Source: Dactylonectria macrodidyma (lineage: Eukaryota; Ascomycota; Sordariomycetes; Hypocreales; Nectriaceae). From it: DNA of 64,000 nucleotides. The notes beneath the pieces were generated by a model. That model was not told the DNA's origin. It did no database searches and saw nothing but the letters and a program-made list of their open reading frames with translations. Location of the stretch: contig JAGMUV010000014.1 of assembly GCA_020744425.1 (NCBI GenBank), positions 1,054,001 to 1,118,000 on the forward strand, read 5' to 3'. The translations under genes and the position numbers were made by a program. Positions 10,760 to 21,352 of this stretch are shown here, piece by piece. Numbering within the stretch: the stretch's first letter is position 1; each line of letters begins with the position of its first letter.

Positions 10760-11698
10760 TCACCAAGATTCCCAACCTAGCTTCACAGCATTATCTGTAG
10801 CTTCATTGGCCTTCTGCGCCCAATGTGAATGCTTGCTCCTTCCCATCCAATAAGAAAGAGCACTTTCATCCTCAGGGCCCTCAGCCTCCATCCGTTGTGA
10901 ATGAATAGGGTGTTCCATTGGGTCAAATGTGTCACCCTGTTCCTCAAACAATTCCTGAGGAATAGGGTCGAATGTGACAAGGTAGACGTCGTGAACTTCG
11001 CCAGCAGCACCCTTGAACTGGACTTCTGCGTCTGGGTACACGAAGAACCAGCCACGATACCAGATATCTCGAGTATCCCGATCGCGTTTCGGCCAGACCA
11101 AGCCAGGAAGTTGATTGTCCGCATTAGTGTCTTGATCAGAGGCGAACTCATCAGAAGAGGGCTCTGCCTCAAAGGGGGACTCTTCATCAGAACCTGGCTC
11201 TTGAACAGAAGTGGACTCTTGAATGGGAGTGGACTTTTGCGCTGTCTTATTCAACTCTTCACCCTGCTTCATATCCTTCACAGCTCTCTTAACCTTGCGG
11301 ATTTGGCGCCACATGGTACCGCGAGCCTCCAGCTCTTTAAGGTAGTGCGCGTGACATTCTTCGGCTGTGGCGCCAGGAAGAAAGAAGAACTCGAACCGAT
11401 TGTCACGGCCATGGTCTGAATCTAAACCGTGGGCTTTCTCAAGGCTATCGCGAAATACACAACCGTCAAAAGCATGTGGCACATCCGGATGGACCATGTA
11501 GAAGACCCAGGAGGCGAGGGGAGGCAAGGGACGTTTGGACCCTCCGCTCCACCATGACATTAGGGCTGGTCTGCCGGTGTGATCTTTGAAGATGAGATTG
11601 TTGTTTATTTGTTTGGCTGCCGGTGGCAAGCGAATGTTGGGGGGTCCGTTTGGGTAACACTCCGAGAAAGTTCGGGCTCGCGTCTTTGTTCGGACCAT
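10760..11698 (-). CDS. Hypothetical protein, paralog B of a local pair
   Basis: A single-exon gene of 312 residues. The open frame extends upstream to 11869, but I chose ATG at 11698 because the protein then starts MVRTKTRART exactly like paralog A (6618-7526). Shared blocks are HPDV, EFFFLPGATAEECHAHY, RQIRKVKRA, QLPGLVWPK, YLVTFDPIPQ and LGWESW. The acidic Ser/Glu/Asp linker in the middle is longer and more diverged than in A. The two genes converge on the Fot1-like element, which starts 33 bases past this gene's stop. By eye roughly half to 60 percent of residues agree. Function unknown; both copies look intact. Confidence 0.75.
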   Translation of the reverse strand: MVRTKTRARTFSECYPNGPPNIRLPPAAKQINNNLIFKDHTGRPALMSWWSGGSKRPLPPLASWVFYMVHPDVPHAFDGCVFRDSLEKAHGLDSDHGRDNRFEFFFLPGATAEECHAHYLKELEARGTMWRQIRKVKRAVKDMKQGEELNKTAQKSTPIQESTSVQEPGSDEESPFEAEPSSDEFASDQDTNADNQLPGLVWPKRDRDTRDIWYRGWFFVYPDAEVQFKGAAGEVHDVYLVTFDPIPQELFEEQGDTFDPMEHPIHSQRMEAEGPEDESALSYWMGRSKHSHWAQKANEATDNAVKLGWESW

Positions 11699-12144
11699 AC
11701 TGACCGGAGGGGTGATTTGAAAAGACGACGGATAGCTTGTAGACCGAATGGTACGTATCCGAAAGGGTAGTAGGGATAGAAAATAGATGTGGATACGAAG
11801 AACGTTCCAGAGTACAGAGTGTTGGTTGGATGGTTTAATACATAACTGCCTCGGACACCAGGCGGTCAAAAGGGGCAGAATCCTGACAGGGGCTGGTCCA
11901 CACCCCCCACACTCACTTTCAACGCAGTGGCTCTGCTAGAAGGTGGAAATGAACTTGACCACCTTGCCTGGTTTGCCTTCTCATGAACTTCTTGCTCTCA
12001 TTTCTCATGGATTTCTCAATCAGTCCTGATCCAGATTGTGTTTCGTCGCCCGAATCATTGCGGCACTGGGGACAGCAATCTATAACCCTTGTTGGAAAGA
12101 GCAAGAGGTGAAAACATGGGGAATATAGACTAAATGATGAGCAA

Positions 12145-12255
12145 CGGCTTTGGCGAGTCTGTCACCATAGCAATGGGGTTTACTCGGTGGCCTTCTCGCC
12201 TGATGGCCAGCGTTTCACATCGGCGTCATCTGACACTGATATAATTGCTAGGAAA
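12145..12255 (+). pseudogene. Single WD40-repeat fragment
   Basis: The plus frame from 12145 encodes the core of a WD40 repeat, with the diagnostic block NGVYSVAFSPDGQRFTSAS and then SDTD. This matches the repeat consensus of large fungal NACHT-WD40 and WD40-protein families. The frame is not part of a longer open reading frame and lacks the closing Trp-Asp, so it is a relic of a larger gene that has otherwise been lost from this site. Confidence 0.7.
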
Positions 12256-14173
12256 ATGGCGGTGGCGTTAAAAAGGAGATAAGGGAGTGTACCAAGGGAA
12301 ACTCGCAAGCGAAATAATATGAAGTTTTAAATTAAACTTCATTAAAGTAAAGTATTGGAAATCATTTATCGGGTTGTTTTACGATTTCGTAGCGCGAGAA
12401 TCGACACCTGAGAGCGATCCTTATTATTTCGACTGATTGATTAATTGGCTAACTTAATTTCTTTCCTTTTCGGCTCTTCCCATGAGGTGGCGAATCTTGT
12501 AAAGTTTAGCCAGAAGCATATTCTCCATTACTTGAAAGTGAATTAACTTCTACTCTGCAATTATGACTTGACTTGGGGCGTGTGGATTAAGAATCTCTGG
12601 AGGGAAGTTTGGCATTAGACTAGGGTTCGCGTAGCTCAGTTCCAACTCATTTTATTTCAGATGCATATTTGCTCTTATACGCCTCTGATAGATTTCCGGT
12701 CACTTGATAACGATGGAAAGCTCTGGTTCTCAGCCGTAAAGAACCAATGCAGTTGAGCCAAGGACCACAGTCTACACGCAATCGTATTATGACTGATCTC
12801 ATCTTATAATGTCATAATGAGTTCTTCTGTAAGAGTTGGCATTGAAATGAGTAAGTGAAAAAACAAATGAAAGCTTCAAGTAACAATTGAGGACACTTCC
12901 CATTTGTCGCACTTAAGGCCGAGGTTGTGACACTACGATCATAGCTCTCTCACACTAGCGAGTAGTTGCTAAGACATGCACTTGTAATGAGTTTTGGCGG
13001 AGCCAGTAGAAACTGCCAAAGTATGCTGAAATTGGAGTACTGAATACTGCACACAATGACGAAGGGGGAGAAAATATCTATATGTCGAACCGCCGTGTCG
13101 AAGTGCCGTCCCCCGGATGCTCTCACACTTAGCCTTCTGAGTGCCGTTTGAATATGCCGGGACCCACCCACCACTAGTGGGCCGCCGTGGACTACTGGAC
13201 TTAATCGCCAGTGTCCGACTGGCAGCCAAACCCTCGCCCCTGTCGCCTCACCAGACTTGTTCTGTCCCCTGATCTGTTAATACGACAAAATATGCATGAG
13301 CCGCTTGAGGATGGTGAAATTCCCTCGAAAATCTTTCCAGCAGGGTTGTTGTGCACGTCAAATATGCGGCTCATCTTAGGCGATGCCAGTGTCGCCTAGT
13401 GCATCGGAGCACTATCCTTTACGGTGACGTATCTCATGAAACCCTCAGAAGATATCGTTCCTCTCTAGGCTACAACTCCGTCTAACCCGATCTGCTGGTA
13501 TCGACTTCCATGCCATCAAGTTTGCACAGTCCACAGGCTGGCTTGACAATTCGGAATCTCCAACAGGCAAGCTATTAGCTAGATAGCCTTCTACTACTTA
13601 GAATTGGCGCACGATAGACAAATTTGCTTGTTTGCTTGGGATGTAGTTCTGCAAGGGAACTGTTTTGTGATGCAGTGGACTTCACATTTCATCAGCAACC
13701 ATTATCATTCCGTTGCTCCATGTGGTAACAAAGTCAGCTAAGCGAAGCAGGCTTCAAGACTAATGTTGTGCTTAAGATAAGTCGGTTGCATGATTACCAT
13801 TGATCTCGGGAATCCTTCGCAGTTGCTGCATAGCGGAAGGAAATTGACGTTAAGTAGCGCAAAAAGACACCACAGGCAGCGATCGTGAGGTCCAGCCCGT
13901 TATTATGCTTATCCATTCTGATAAATTGCGTCACATAGGCCTGAATCTGGACAAGCCTTGCGGGTCCCGGACATATCGGTCCCGTCCGTCTCCACAGTCG
14001 GGACCGAGGCTCCACCTTGCCGACGCTCGCCGAGTCTTGTGGGGCAAAGGCCTGCGATAGGAGACGGAAGAGTCTGAACAGCGGCGGAAGATGACGCTTC
14101 ATCTAATCCACTTGCTAGATTTACTCACTCTTAGTCATTTGATGTACGGACTTTTCGGAGCCCCTCATAGCGT

Positions 14174-14180
14174 TATAAAT
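14174..14180 (+). promoter_or_regulatory. TATA box of the MFS gene
   Basis: TATAAAT lies 157 bases before the ATG at 14337, in a spacing usual for a TATA element and leader in filamentous fungi. Confidence 0.5.
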
Positions 14181-14882
14181 GGCTGCTCCCACCAGGCCAA
14201 GCAAGAATGAAAGCAGCAGGCAATCAATCAGTCAATCAACCCAAGATTCTCACAACCCATCTTCTACATCTAGTATTCTGGCAATCCCATCAGCTACACA
14301 ACCTTGATCTAGCAAATCTATCCGACCGAACTCGCGATGCATATTGCTTCGAGTGCCTCATCGACTACTCTACCCGAGGACTCCAACCCCGACGGGGACG
14401 ATATGACTCGGGAATTTGGCCCTCTACGCACTCACACCAATGCATTCTCAAGACCGCAACACACCTCATCAAACTCGCAACATGCTCTTTCCCGCCAAGT
14501 CTCACAAAAAGAACCATTTGACCCTCATCTCGACATTGAGCTTCCTTACCGCACTCTGAGCGCAAACGCCAACCTCGACGAGTACCGAATCGAGGCCCCT
14601 GGCGGCTCTATTCCTGGGCCGATTGAGCCTGAGTCTATTGCAGGGAAGTCAGGTCAGCATGATGGTACCAAGAGGAGATATAAGCTTGTAACCTTTACTC
14701 CCAACGACCTCGAAAACCCAAAGAACTGGTCCAAGGCATATAAATGGTGGTGTACTCTCGTTGTGGCGTCGACATGTTTCGTGGTGGCATTTTCTTCAGC
14801 GGTTACTACTGCCGATGTCGTCGGTGTTGCGGAAGAGTTTAACGTCAGTACTGAGGCTGCCCTCGTTACTATTTCGGTCTTT

Positions 14883-14890
14883 GTGGTCGG
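14883..14890 (+). repeat. 8-bp target duplication, left copy
   Basis: GTGGTCGG directly before the left end of the hAT element is repeated exactly at 17931-17938. An 8-bp duplication is the hallmark of hAT insertion. Confidence 0.95.
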
Positions 14891-14910
14891 CAAGGGTCGA
14901 ACCCACTACA
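14891..14910 (+). repeat. hAT left terminal inverted repeat
   Basis: Perfect 20-bp inverted match to 17911-17930. Confidence 0.95.
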
Positions 14911-15070
14911 TCCACTCCACTTTGGGACCAAGTAGAGTGGATGTGCGATTTTTAGGCAACTACATAGTGGATGTAGCACATATTCGACCGGAGTGGAATG
15001 GATGTACACACGTGGATTTATAAGTGGATTTATAGTGGATCTTTGAGGCTATTCACAACCTCGTCGGTGC

Positions 15071-17552
15071 CTATTCAGCCTCACTTTCAGAGGTTGACAC
15101 TAACTCTTCAGCCTGTTGCTGCTGTGTTGAATCGTCAACCTCGCTGGCGCTATCCTCGCCCTCCAATAGCCATTTTGACTCAGCAAGCGCCAGCTCGTCG
15201 TCGCTTAGAGTCCCACAACCGCCATCCAGCTTGCTTTCAAGGTGCGACTTAAGCAATGGATCCAGGTCCTTGATAAGGCCAGCACGGTACCAAGAGCGTA
15301 AAACCTGACAAATGGCGATAATCTCAGCATCTAGGTTCGTACGCAACCCCGAGACCATCTTGCCAGCAGCTGAAAATAACCTCTCACACTCGGCTGACAT
15401 CGGCTGGATCGTCAGGAAGTCCAATGCCATCCTGGATAACCGAGGATATCTGCCTTGCTTAGTGATCCAGTAACCAATTGGATCACGAACGTTGCCGTCG
15501 CTGACGTCACGATCCGTCTGCCACGCTTGGTACTCGTCACCAACAATAGCTGCTGCGTAGGGTGGTATTGAGCTTGGCAGACGACTGTTCTTCTCGAAGG
15601 GGTTGAAAAACCGAGGTCTTTTTGCTGGTGGCTCGTCGTCGCCTCTGCTGCTGCTGGTTCTAATCTCGAGATGAGCGTAATCGGACAGCCAGACGTCGGC
15701 AACCATCTCTTTTGCCTTTTCAACCCAACTAGGCTTATGTGCCCACGTTTCATCAAACCAGTCCCAACGATAAGCTGGATGGAGCGCCATAGCTGTATAG
15801 TAGATGGGCGTCTCGTCCAGCCGCTGATAATATTCATCCAGCTTACCCCAAGCAAGGTTGATTCCGATGCGGAAGTGCTCTGGATCAGGAAAATCAGCAG
15901 CAAGCCGCTTGTATTCTTCCAGTGTGTTAAGAAGCAACTCATAGCCAAGCACCACGTCCCAGATATTGCCGTAGGAGCCAGTCCAGCCTTGCTTACGCCT
16001 GCGGACGTGTCCATCACCCTCAAGCGTCTTTACCACAGTCTCAAAAACGGTCAGAATAGCCTCCAAATGGTAAAGAACCTCCCAGTCTTTGTCCGTTAGC
16101 TGATTCTCGTCTCGGAGGATGCGTGGTTTTTTTCGCCAACTTGGCTTGTGTCACTTGGCCAGTCTTTTTAGACCGATTTTCGTCCTCCCATTGCGCTTTA
16201 TACTTGATCAGTAAGAGTTCGATAGAGGTTTTCAACCGTAGAGCCCTGCGGATCATGTAGAGTTGTGATAGCCAACGCGTGTCGTTATCGATAATTAGCT
16301 TAAGTGGTTTCTTCGATCGGAGTTTAAGGGTGGTGGCGCGATTAATTTCGTCCTGTTAGATAGATCGAATTAGTATGAGACGAATTGGATTTAGCTTAGT
16401 AAAACCGCTTACCCTCTGGACCTCCTTGAATAAGTAAATCAGCCGATGGCTAATACGCACATCAACTACGATATTGTGTAACTTGCCAACTGGTCCTCTT
16501 TTGCGCCATCGAGCGTATTCAGTATCAGATAGCGCTTCGGCACCTGATAATTGCTGCTCGAACGCGTCGGCGTTTTTTCCAAATAAGAGCGCCTTGGCTG
16601 ACAAGTTAATTGTGTGGCCAAAACAGCGTCCTCGGCGTAGTCGGCCATCGAACCCAAGTTCAGCACCAATGACCTCCATTGCACTATCGTTGTTTTCAGC
16701 ATTGTCGAGCGTGAAATAGCCAATCTTCTCTGGACTCACGCCAAGAGTGTGTAGGACGTCGAGAACCTCCCCACCGATCGTTGAGCCGAAGTGACGATGA
16801 GCCTCTGGAACCCCAATCATGATTTTGCATGGCCGATTCTTCTCGTCTCTGAAAAAACAAGCAATGCCGTACAGGGCAAGCTTATTTCGAGACGTCCAGC
16901 CATCAAATGAGATATGAAGCGCTCCAGGGGAGTTCCTCAACACCTCGATAACTTTCTGCTTGTGGCGGTTGTACTCTTGAATGATCTTATATCGGACAGC
17001 CGTGGCACTCAAGTTGGCGTGTTGGATCGAAACGGAGGGGTTCAAATAGTCGAAGATTTCTCGGAGGATGGGGTTCTCGGCGAAGGAAAAGGACTGGTTG
17101 CTGCTGACGATTAACTCGACTAGCATACGCTGAAAGTGTTGCTTATCAAAGCGTGAGATGAAGCTATTCGCGATATTCTGTTCCGTAGCCTTGTTGACGT
17201 CCAGTTTCAAAACAGAGGCAATAGTCGGCTGGTTCGATTTCAGTGCGCCTTCGGATTTCAGCTGTGCTGTGCTCTTTTTCTCTCCCTCTGGTGCTGTTGT
17301 TTTGTGTTCACGCCATAGATGATTTGCCGCGTTCTGGAGACCTGAAGAGGTAAAACTCGCGATAATGGGACGATTTCCGAGGATACAGTCCTTGCAAGCC
17401 CATTTGCGTAAGCCATGACGTTGAATATCGTAGCCAAAGTCCCACAGCCAAGAGCTAGTATCACGAGCGCGTTCTGACCAAGTCCAGCCTCTGAAATGGT
17501 GAAAAAGACGGTCTTCGAGGTGCTGCTGTTGGCCTGGCTGGGTGGCTGACAT
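15071..17552 (-). pseudogene. hAT transposase, one frameshift in an A run
   Basis: The start is taken at ATG 17552 (MSATQPGQ). The first exon is 17552-16413, and an intron of 60 nt (16412-16353, GTAAGC to CAG) joins in frame to 16352-15071. The N-terminus has a BED-type zinc finger (WACKDC with a later His pair in NHLWREH, about residues 53-84). The middle shows SFDGWTS, LDNAENND and DNDTRW blocks, and the C-terminus the hAT dimerisation block around SAECERLFSAAG. At 16127-16133 (a run of seven A on the coding strand) the frame shifts by one base. With six A the whole protein would read through to about 806 residues. The copy is therefore inactive by one base, or this is a sequencing slip in a homopolymer. 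No other damage was seen. Confidence 0.88.
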
Positions 17553-17910
17553 CGTAAAAAAAAAAAATTCTGGCAAAAACAACGGCAGGAAATCTTAGAA
17601 AACGCGCTCAATAGGGGTAGTGTCTCGTATAATGCTATAAGATTAGCTGTAGGGGTGATGGATCTCGGCTAACTTGGGTCTCGGCTAACTTGGGTCCAGC
17701 TACCTCGATTTAATAGGCGTTTATATACCAAAATAAGTACTATGAACCGTACAGGGTCAGGGAATATCCCACGGTACCTAAATCCACCTAAATCCACTCC
17801 ACTACATCCACTTTCAGGTCCAAGTGTAGTGGATTATTATGTAATCTGAGCGCCGACAAGTGGATGTAATAGAGATGGACCACTTATATGTGGTCCACGT
17901 GGATTTGCAG

Positions 17911-17930
17911 TGTAGTGGGTTCGACCCTTG
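17911..17930 (-). repeat. hAT right terminal inverted repeat
   Basis: Perfect inverted copy of 14891-14910, followed at once by the second GTGGTCGG target copy (17931-17938). Confidence 0.95.
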
Positions 17931-19245
17931 GTGGTCGGCTTTGGAGTCGGTCCTATGGTTTTCGCACCGTTGTCTGAGATTTATGGTCGTCGAATCATCT
18001 AGTAAGTACACTTCCCTGCGTGGTCTACTCCCAAGCTTACCGAGAACTAGTGCATCAACGTTGCTGGTTGCACTCGTGTTCATAATTCCTTGTGCTGTTG
18101 CGAAGAACATTGGGACCTTGATTGTGTGCCGCGCCATTGATGGTATCGCTTTTTCTGCGCCCATGACACTTGTCGGTGGCACCTTGGCAGACTTATGGCG
18201 GAATGAGGAACGGGGCGTTCCGATGGCCGCTTTCTCAGCTGCACCCTTCCTCGGCCCCGCGGGTAAGCTCACTAACTCTATTCTAACTTACCGTACAACT
18301 CGCTGACAACATGATGTAGTCGGCCCTCTAGTTGGTGGCTATCTCTCTGATGCAACAAATTGGCGGTGGCTGTATTGGATCCAGCTAGTTTTGGGCGGCA
18401 TCGTTTGGATGATGATCACCTTTACAGTGCCCGAAACCTATGCACCGACAATTCTAGCTCGCCGCGCGAAGAAGCTTCGTGAAACAACCGGAGAGCCTGA
18501 CCATGTTACCGAGCAGGAACTAGATATGCGCCCGCTTTCCGAACGCCTTCGAATCTTCCTCTTCCGCCCGTTCCAATTACTCTTTGGGGAACTCATCGTT
18601 TTTCTTGTCGCCATCTATATGAGTGTTCTTTATGGACTACTCTATATGTTTTTTATAGCGTATCCCATTATTTATCAAGAGGGGAAAGGCTATTCAGCTG
18701 GAAAAACAGGTCTGATGTTTATTCCGGTTGCTGTTGGCGTTTTGCTATCGGCAGCCTGTGCTCCTCTCATCAACAAGCACTATATGAAGCTTGTTCGCTT
18801 ATATGACGGTCATCCTCCAGCCGAAGCTCGACTTGTTCCGATGATGATCTTTTGCTGGTTGATCCCGGTTGGACTATTCATCTTCGCTTGGACTTCATAT
18901 AAAGAGATCTCTTGGGCCGGTCCCGCAATGGGCGGGTTTCCCGTTGGTTTTGGGTTCATCTTCCTTTACAACTCAGCCAACAATTATCTCGTCGATTCCT
19001 ATCAGCACCAAGCAGCTTCTGCCCTTGCTGCTAAAACATTCCTTCGCAGCTTCTGGGGCGCCGGAGTTGTTCTTTTTACCTCACAGATGTATAAGCGTCT
19101 AGGTGATCAATGGGCATCAAGCTTGTTAGCATTCCTCAGTCTGGCATGTTGCGCGATTCCGTTCTTGTTCTGGCGATATGGTGCAAGAATCCGGGCACGA
19201 AGCAAGTATGCCTATGCTGGAGATGAGGCTGCCTTGCCCCGTTAA

Positions 19246-20539
19246 AAGAAATACTCTTTGACATTTACGTCTTGGCTTCGGCTTCTCATCACCGCTTTGA
19301 CACATTGGGGTGCTTAAAGGAACGGAGATGGAGTAAAAGACATGTGGGATTTCATGATAAGAGTTTGAGAGTTCAGTTAGACTACCCTATAGATGTATAA
19401 AAAGCGACCCGGAGGAGTGATTTTCGTATGGAATCACTGGTCCTTTGTTGGTTTGTTTTTAGAAAAGAAACTTAATACTGCATCCTGCTTGTTTATCTTT
19501 AGAATTATTGTATTAACCTGAAATTATGAGGCCTTGCTGAAGATGGTGAAGATTGTGAGTAACTCGGTTTTTGAGAAGCATTGAAGAAGACCTACGACCA
19601 TACTGCAAAGTCAAGGTCGGGACGGCGATATGCTTAATTCCGCCATCCGGACTCCGTCACCCCGTAGCTGTGGTTTCATGTCCGCGGACTTCATGCTTTG
19701 TAACAATCTTGGCACCATGACGCTAGCTCTAGTATTAACTGCGCCATTCTTGGCTGAGGCACGCAAACATAGGCTGATGTAAGCCACTTTGCAGGCAGAC
19801 CTAGGAGAAGAATAACGCCCCGCAACTGCTTTTCGGCGGTACTGACGCCGTGATTTCATGATGTCAGATACGGAACAATACGGCTCAGCCGAGTCGCCCT
19901 CACTCAAGAACCTCCTCCTTCAGGGAAACAAAGATCTTTACGAGACATAGAATGACATTGTGAGGTTAATCATCTTGAATATTGGAGTTAGTCATCCTCT
20001 AGTCCTCCTTGATGAACATGAATCCATCCTCTTCCCCGTGGAAGTCGTTCGATTAGACCATACACTTGGCTGACACCATAGCACGCACCTTCCACGTCGG
20101 CTCACGGTAATTGGACCGAGAAGATTCTTTTCCAGATCATTACATAAGGGAGATACCCCGTCAGCAAAGTACATCGGCGCCAGGATCCTAGAGTCAGCGG
20201 AGAGGAACCATGCCATACACAGGATGTTCAGTTCGCATCGGCAAATAGGCCATCTAAACAAAATAAACTAACGGCAACGGTTTCATCGTAAAACCGAAGT
20301 CTGGTTGGGGTATACTGTTTTATGTATTCGCTATTTCTCTCCCGGAGTTTACCGCACATCCTCGTCTAACTCCGGCGACGTTTCTCCGAGATATCAAGTA
20401 AGCCACTGGGACAACAAACAAAGGATAGTATATAAGAACCGACCCTGTACGCCATCACTCTGCTCTGTCCGTATCAGTCAGTACCTTTGTCTCTTTAACA
20501 AGCCTTTTTTTTATATATCACGTCGAGAAGAAACACAAG
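19246..20539. other. Intergenic region, no gene recognised
   Basis: About 1.3 kb. The first 150 bases should be the 3' untranslated part of the MFS gene. On the minus strand at about 20130-19998 a short frame ends with acidic, protein-like residues (NDFHGEEDGFMFIKED then stop) and may be the last scrap of a lost gene. It is too short to assign. The right end is the promoter of the SDR gene. Confidence 0.4.
20429..20436 (+). promoter_or_regulatory. TATA box of the SDR-fold gene
   Basis: TATATAAG lies 111 bases before the ATG at 20540. Confidence 0.5.
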
Positions 20540-21352
20540 ATGGCAGACCACGTCAAATTCTCCTCCAAACTTCACGAAAGCCGCATTCTGGTGGTCGGTG
20601 GCTCGGCCGGAGTGGGATACGCCGTCGCCGAAGCCAGCATTGAACAAGGCGCCGCTACTGTCATCATTTCCAGCTCCAACTCCACGCGTGTTGAGGATTC
20701 CGTCGCCCGCTTGAGAAGATCCTATCCCTCGAAGGCTTCTCGAATCTCTGGTTTCGCGTGCAATCTGGCCCAGGAAGACAAACTCGAGATCAACATTGTG
20801 GCTCTTCTCGACGCCGCTACCGGCAACGGAGCCCAGAAGCTTGACCATATCGCCTACACAGCGGGAGACACGCCTATCCCGAAAGCACTGGAAGAACTTG
20901 ATCTCAAATACATCAAAGATAGCTTTCTGGTGCGCTCCTTCGCTGCAATGCTTTTGGCGAAGCATGCTTCAAAGTATCTCGCGCCGGGTCCCGGGTCGAG
21001 TGTCATCTTGACCTCCGGAACCGCTTCGGTACGACCGAACCCAAATTGGCCCGCTCTGACGGCAGTAACAAGCAGTGTCAGGGGCTTGGTTGGAGCCTTA
21101 GCCCTCGATCTCAAGCCGACCCGTGTCAATGCTGTCACACTGGGTGTCGTCAATACGGAGACATTCCAGTCATACTGGGCTGACAAGACATCAGAAGAGA
21201 AGGAAAAACTGGTGGCTCTTACGACGGCAAAGACAGCGACCGGTACTATTGGCAAGCCTGAAGATGTGGCGGAGGCTTACATCTATTGCATGAGGGATCA
21301 CAACGTCACGGGAACATCCATCGACACTACCAGCGGTCAGCTTCTCTTGTGA
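20540..21352 (+). CDS. SDR-fold protein lacking the catalytic Tyr-Lys pair
   Basis: A single-exon protein of 270 residues with the short-chain dehydrogenase fold. The nucleotide-binding loop is VVGGSAGVGYAV (about residues 18-29), and a segment like the central sheet reads HIAYTAGD. Ser is present in the expected strand (VILTSGTASV). Where classical members have Tyr-x3-Lys, this protein reads NWPALTAVTSSVRG, so both Tyr and Lys are missing. The adjacent helix, DLKPTRVNAVTLGVV and the C-terminal VTGTSIDTTSGQLL are typical. It is the expected length for the family. It may be a non-oxidoreductase SDR (binding or isomerase role) or may use other residues. No neighbour explains it. Start chosen as the first ATG after the TATA box. 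Confidence 0.85.
   Translation: MADHVKFSSKLHESRILVVGGSAGVGYAVAEASIEQGAATVIISSSNSTRVEDSVARLRRSYPSKASRISGFACNLAQEDKLEINIVALLDAATGNGAQKLDHIAYTAGDTPIPKALEELDLKYIKDSFLVRSFAAMLLAKHASKYLAPGPGSSVILTSGTASVRPNPNWPALTAVTSSVRGLVGALALDLKPTRVNAVTLGVVNTETFQSYWADKTSEEKEKLVALTTAKTATGTIGKPEDVAEAYIYCMRDHNVTGTSIDTTSGQLLL

Larger units (their letters stand above)
11699..14336. other. Long gene-free region with one WD40 relic
   Basis: About 2.6 kb without an intact gene. It includes the leader of paralog B, a single WD40-repeat relic (12145-12255) and an imperfect 24-bp palindrome at 12319-12342 (arms ATGAAGTTT/AAACTTCAT). The right end holds the promoter and leader of the MFS gene. No other coding signal or repeat was recognised between 12400 and 14100. 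Confidence 0.5.
14891..17930. mobile_element. hAT-superfamily DNA transposon, 3,040 bp
   Basis: A complete element with perfect 20-bp inverted ends (14891-14910 and 17911-17930, starting CAAGGGTCG) and an 8-bp target duplication GTGGTCGG on each side. It carries one transposase gene on the minus strand. Both subterminal regions, about 150 bases each, are full of GTGGAT/ATCCAC motifs, about six per end. These are the sort of repeats that hAT transposases bind. It interrupts an exon of the MFS gene. Confidence 0.96.
14337..19245 (+). pseudogene. MFS drug:H+ antiporter, split by a hAT insertion
   Basis: A major facilitator of the DHA1 (multidrug/cycloheximide-resistance) type, with a long hydrophilic N-terminus of about 130 residues and the block PENPKNWSK-like LENPKNWSK before the first membrane segment. 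The coding parts are 14337-14890, 17939-18001, 18051-18262 and 18320-19245. Both introns (49 and 57 nt) are normal. The insertion falls inside the exon coding for the conserved [19 protein letters not shown] block. Without the element the parts sum to 1,755 bases, or 584 residues, with no shift or stop. As it stands the transcript would end in transposon sequence about 42 codons past the junction, before most membrane helices. Decay is otherwise absent, so the insertion looks recent. Confidence 0.93.

Noticed and set aside
11699..11869. Upstream extension of paralog B to an earlier ATG
   Set aside because: Paralog A has no such extension and both proteins align from MVRTKTRART, so the shorter start is preferred.
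14207..14521. Open frame overlapping the start of the MFS gene
   Set aside because: It overlaps the MFS start in another frame and has no family features.
16127..16133. Programmed frameshifting in the hAT transposase
   Set aside because: The shift needed is +1 rather than the -1 usual at A-rich slippery sites, so a one-base insertion is simpler.
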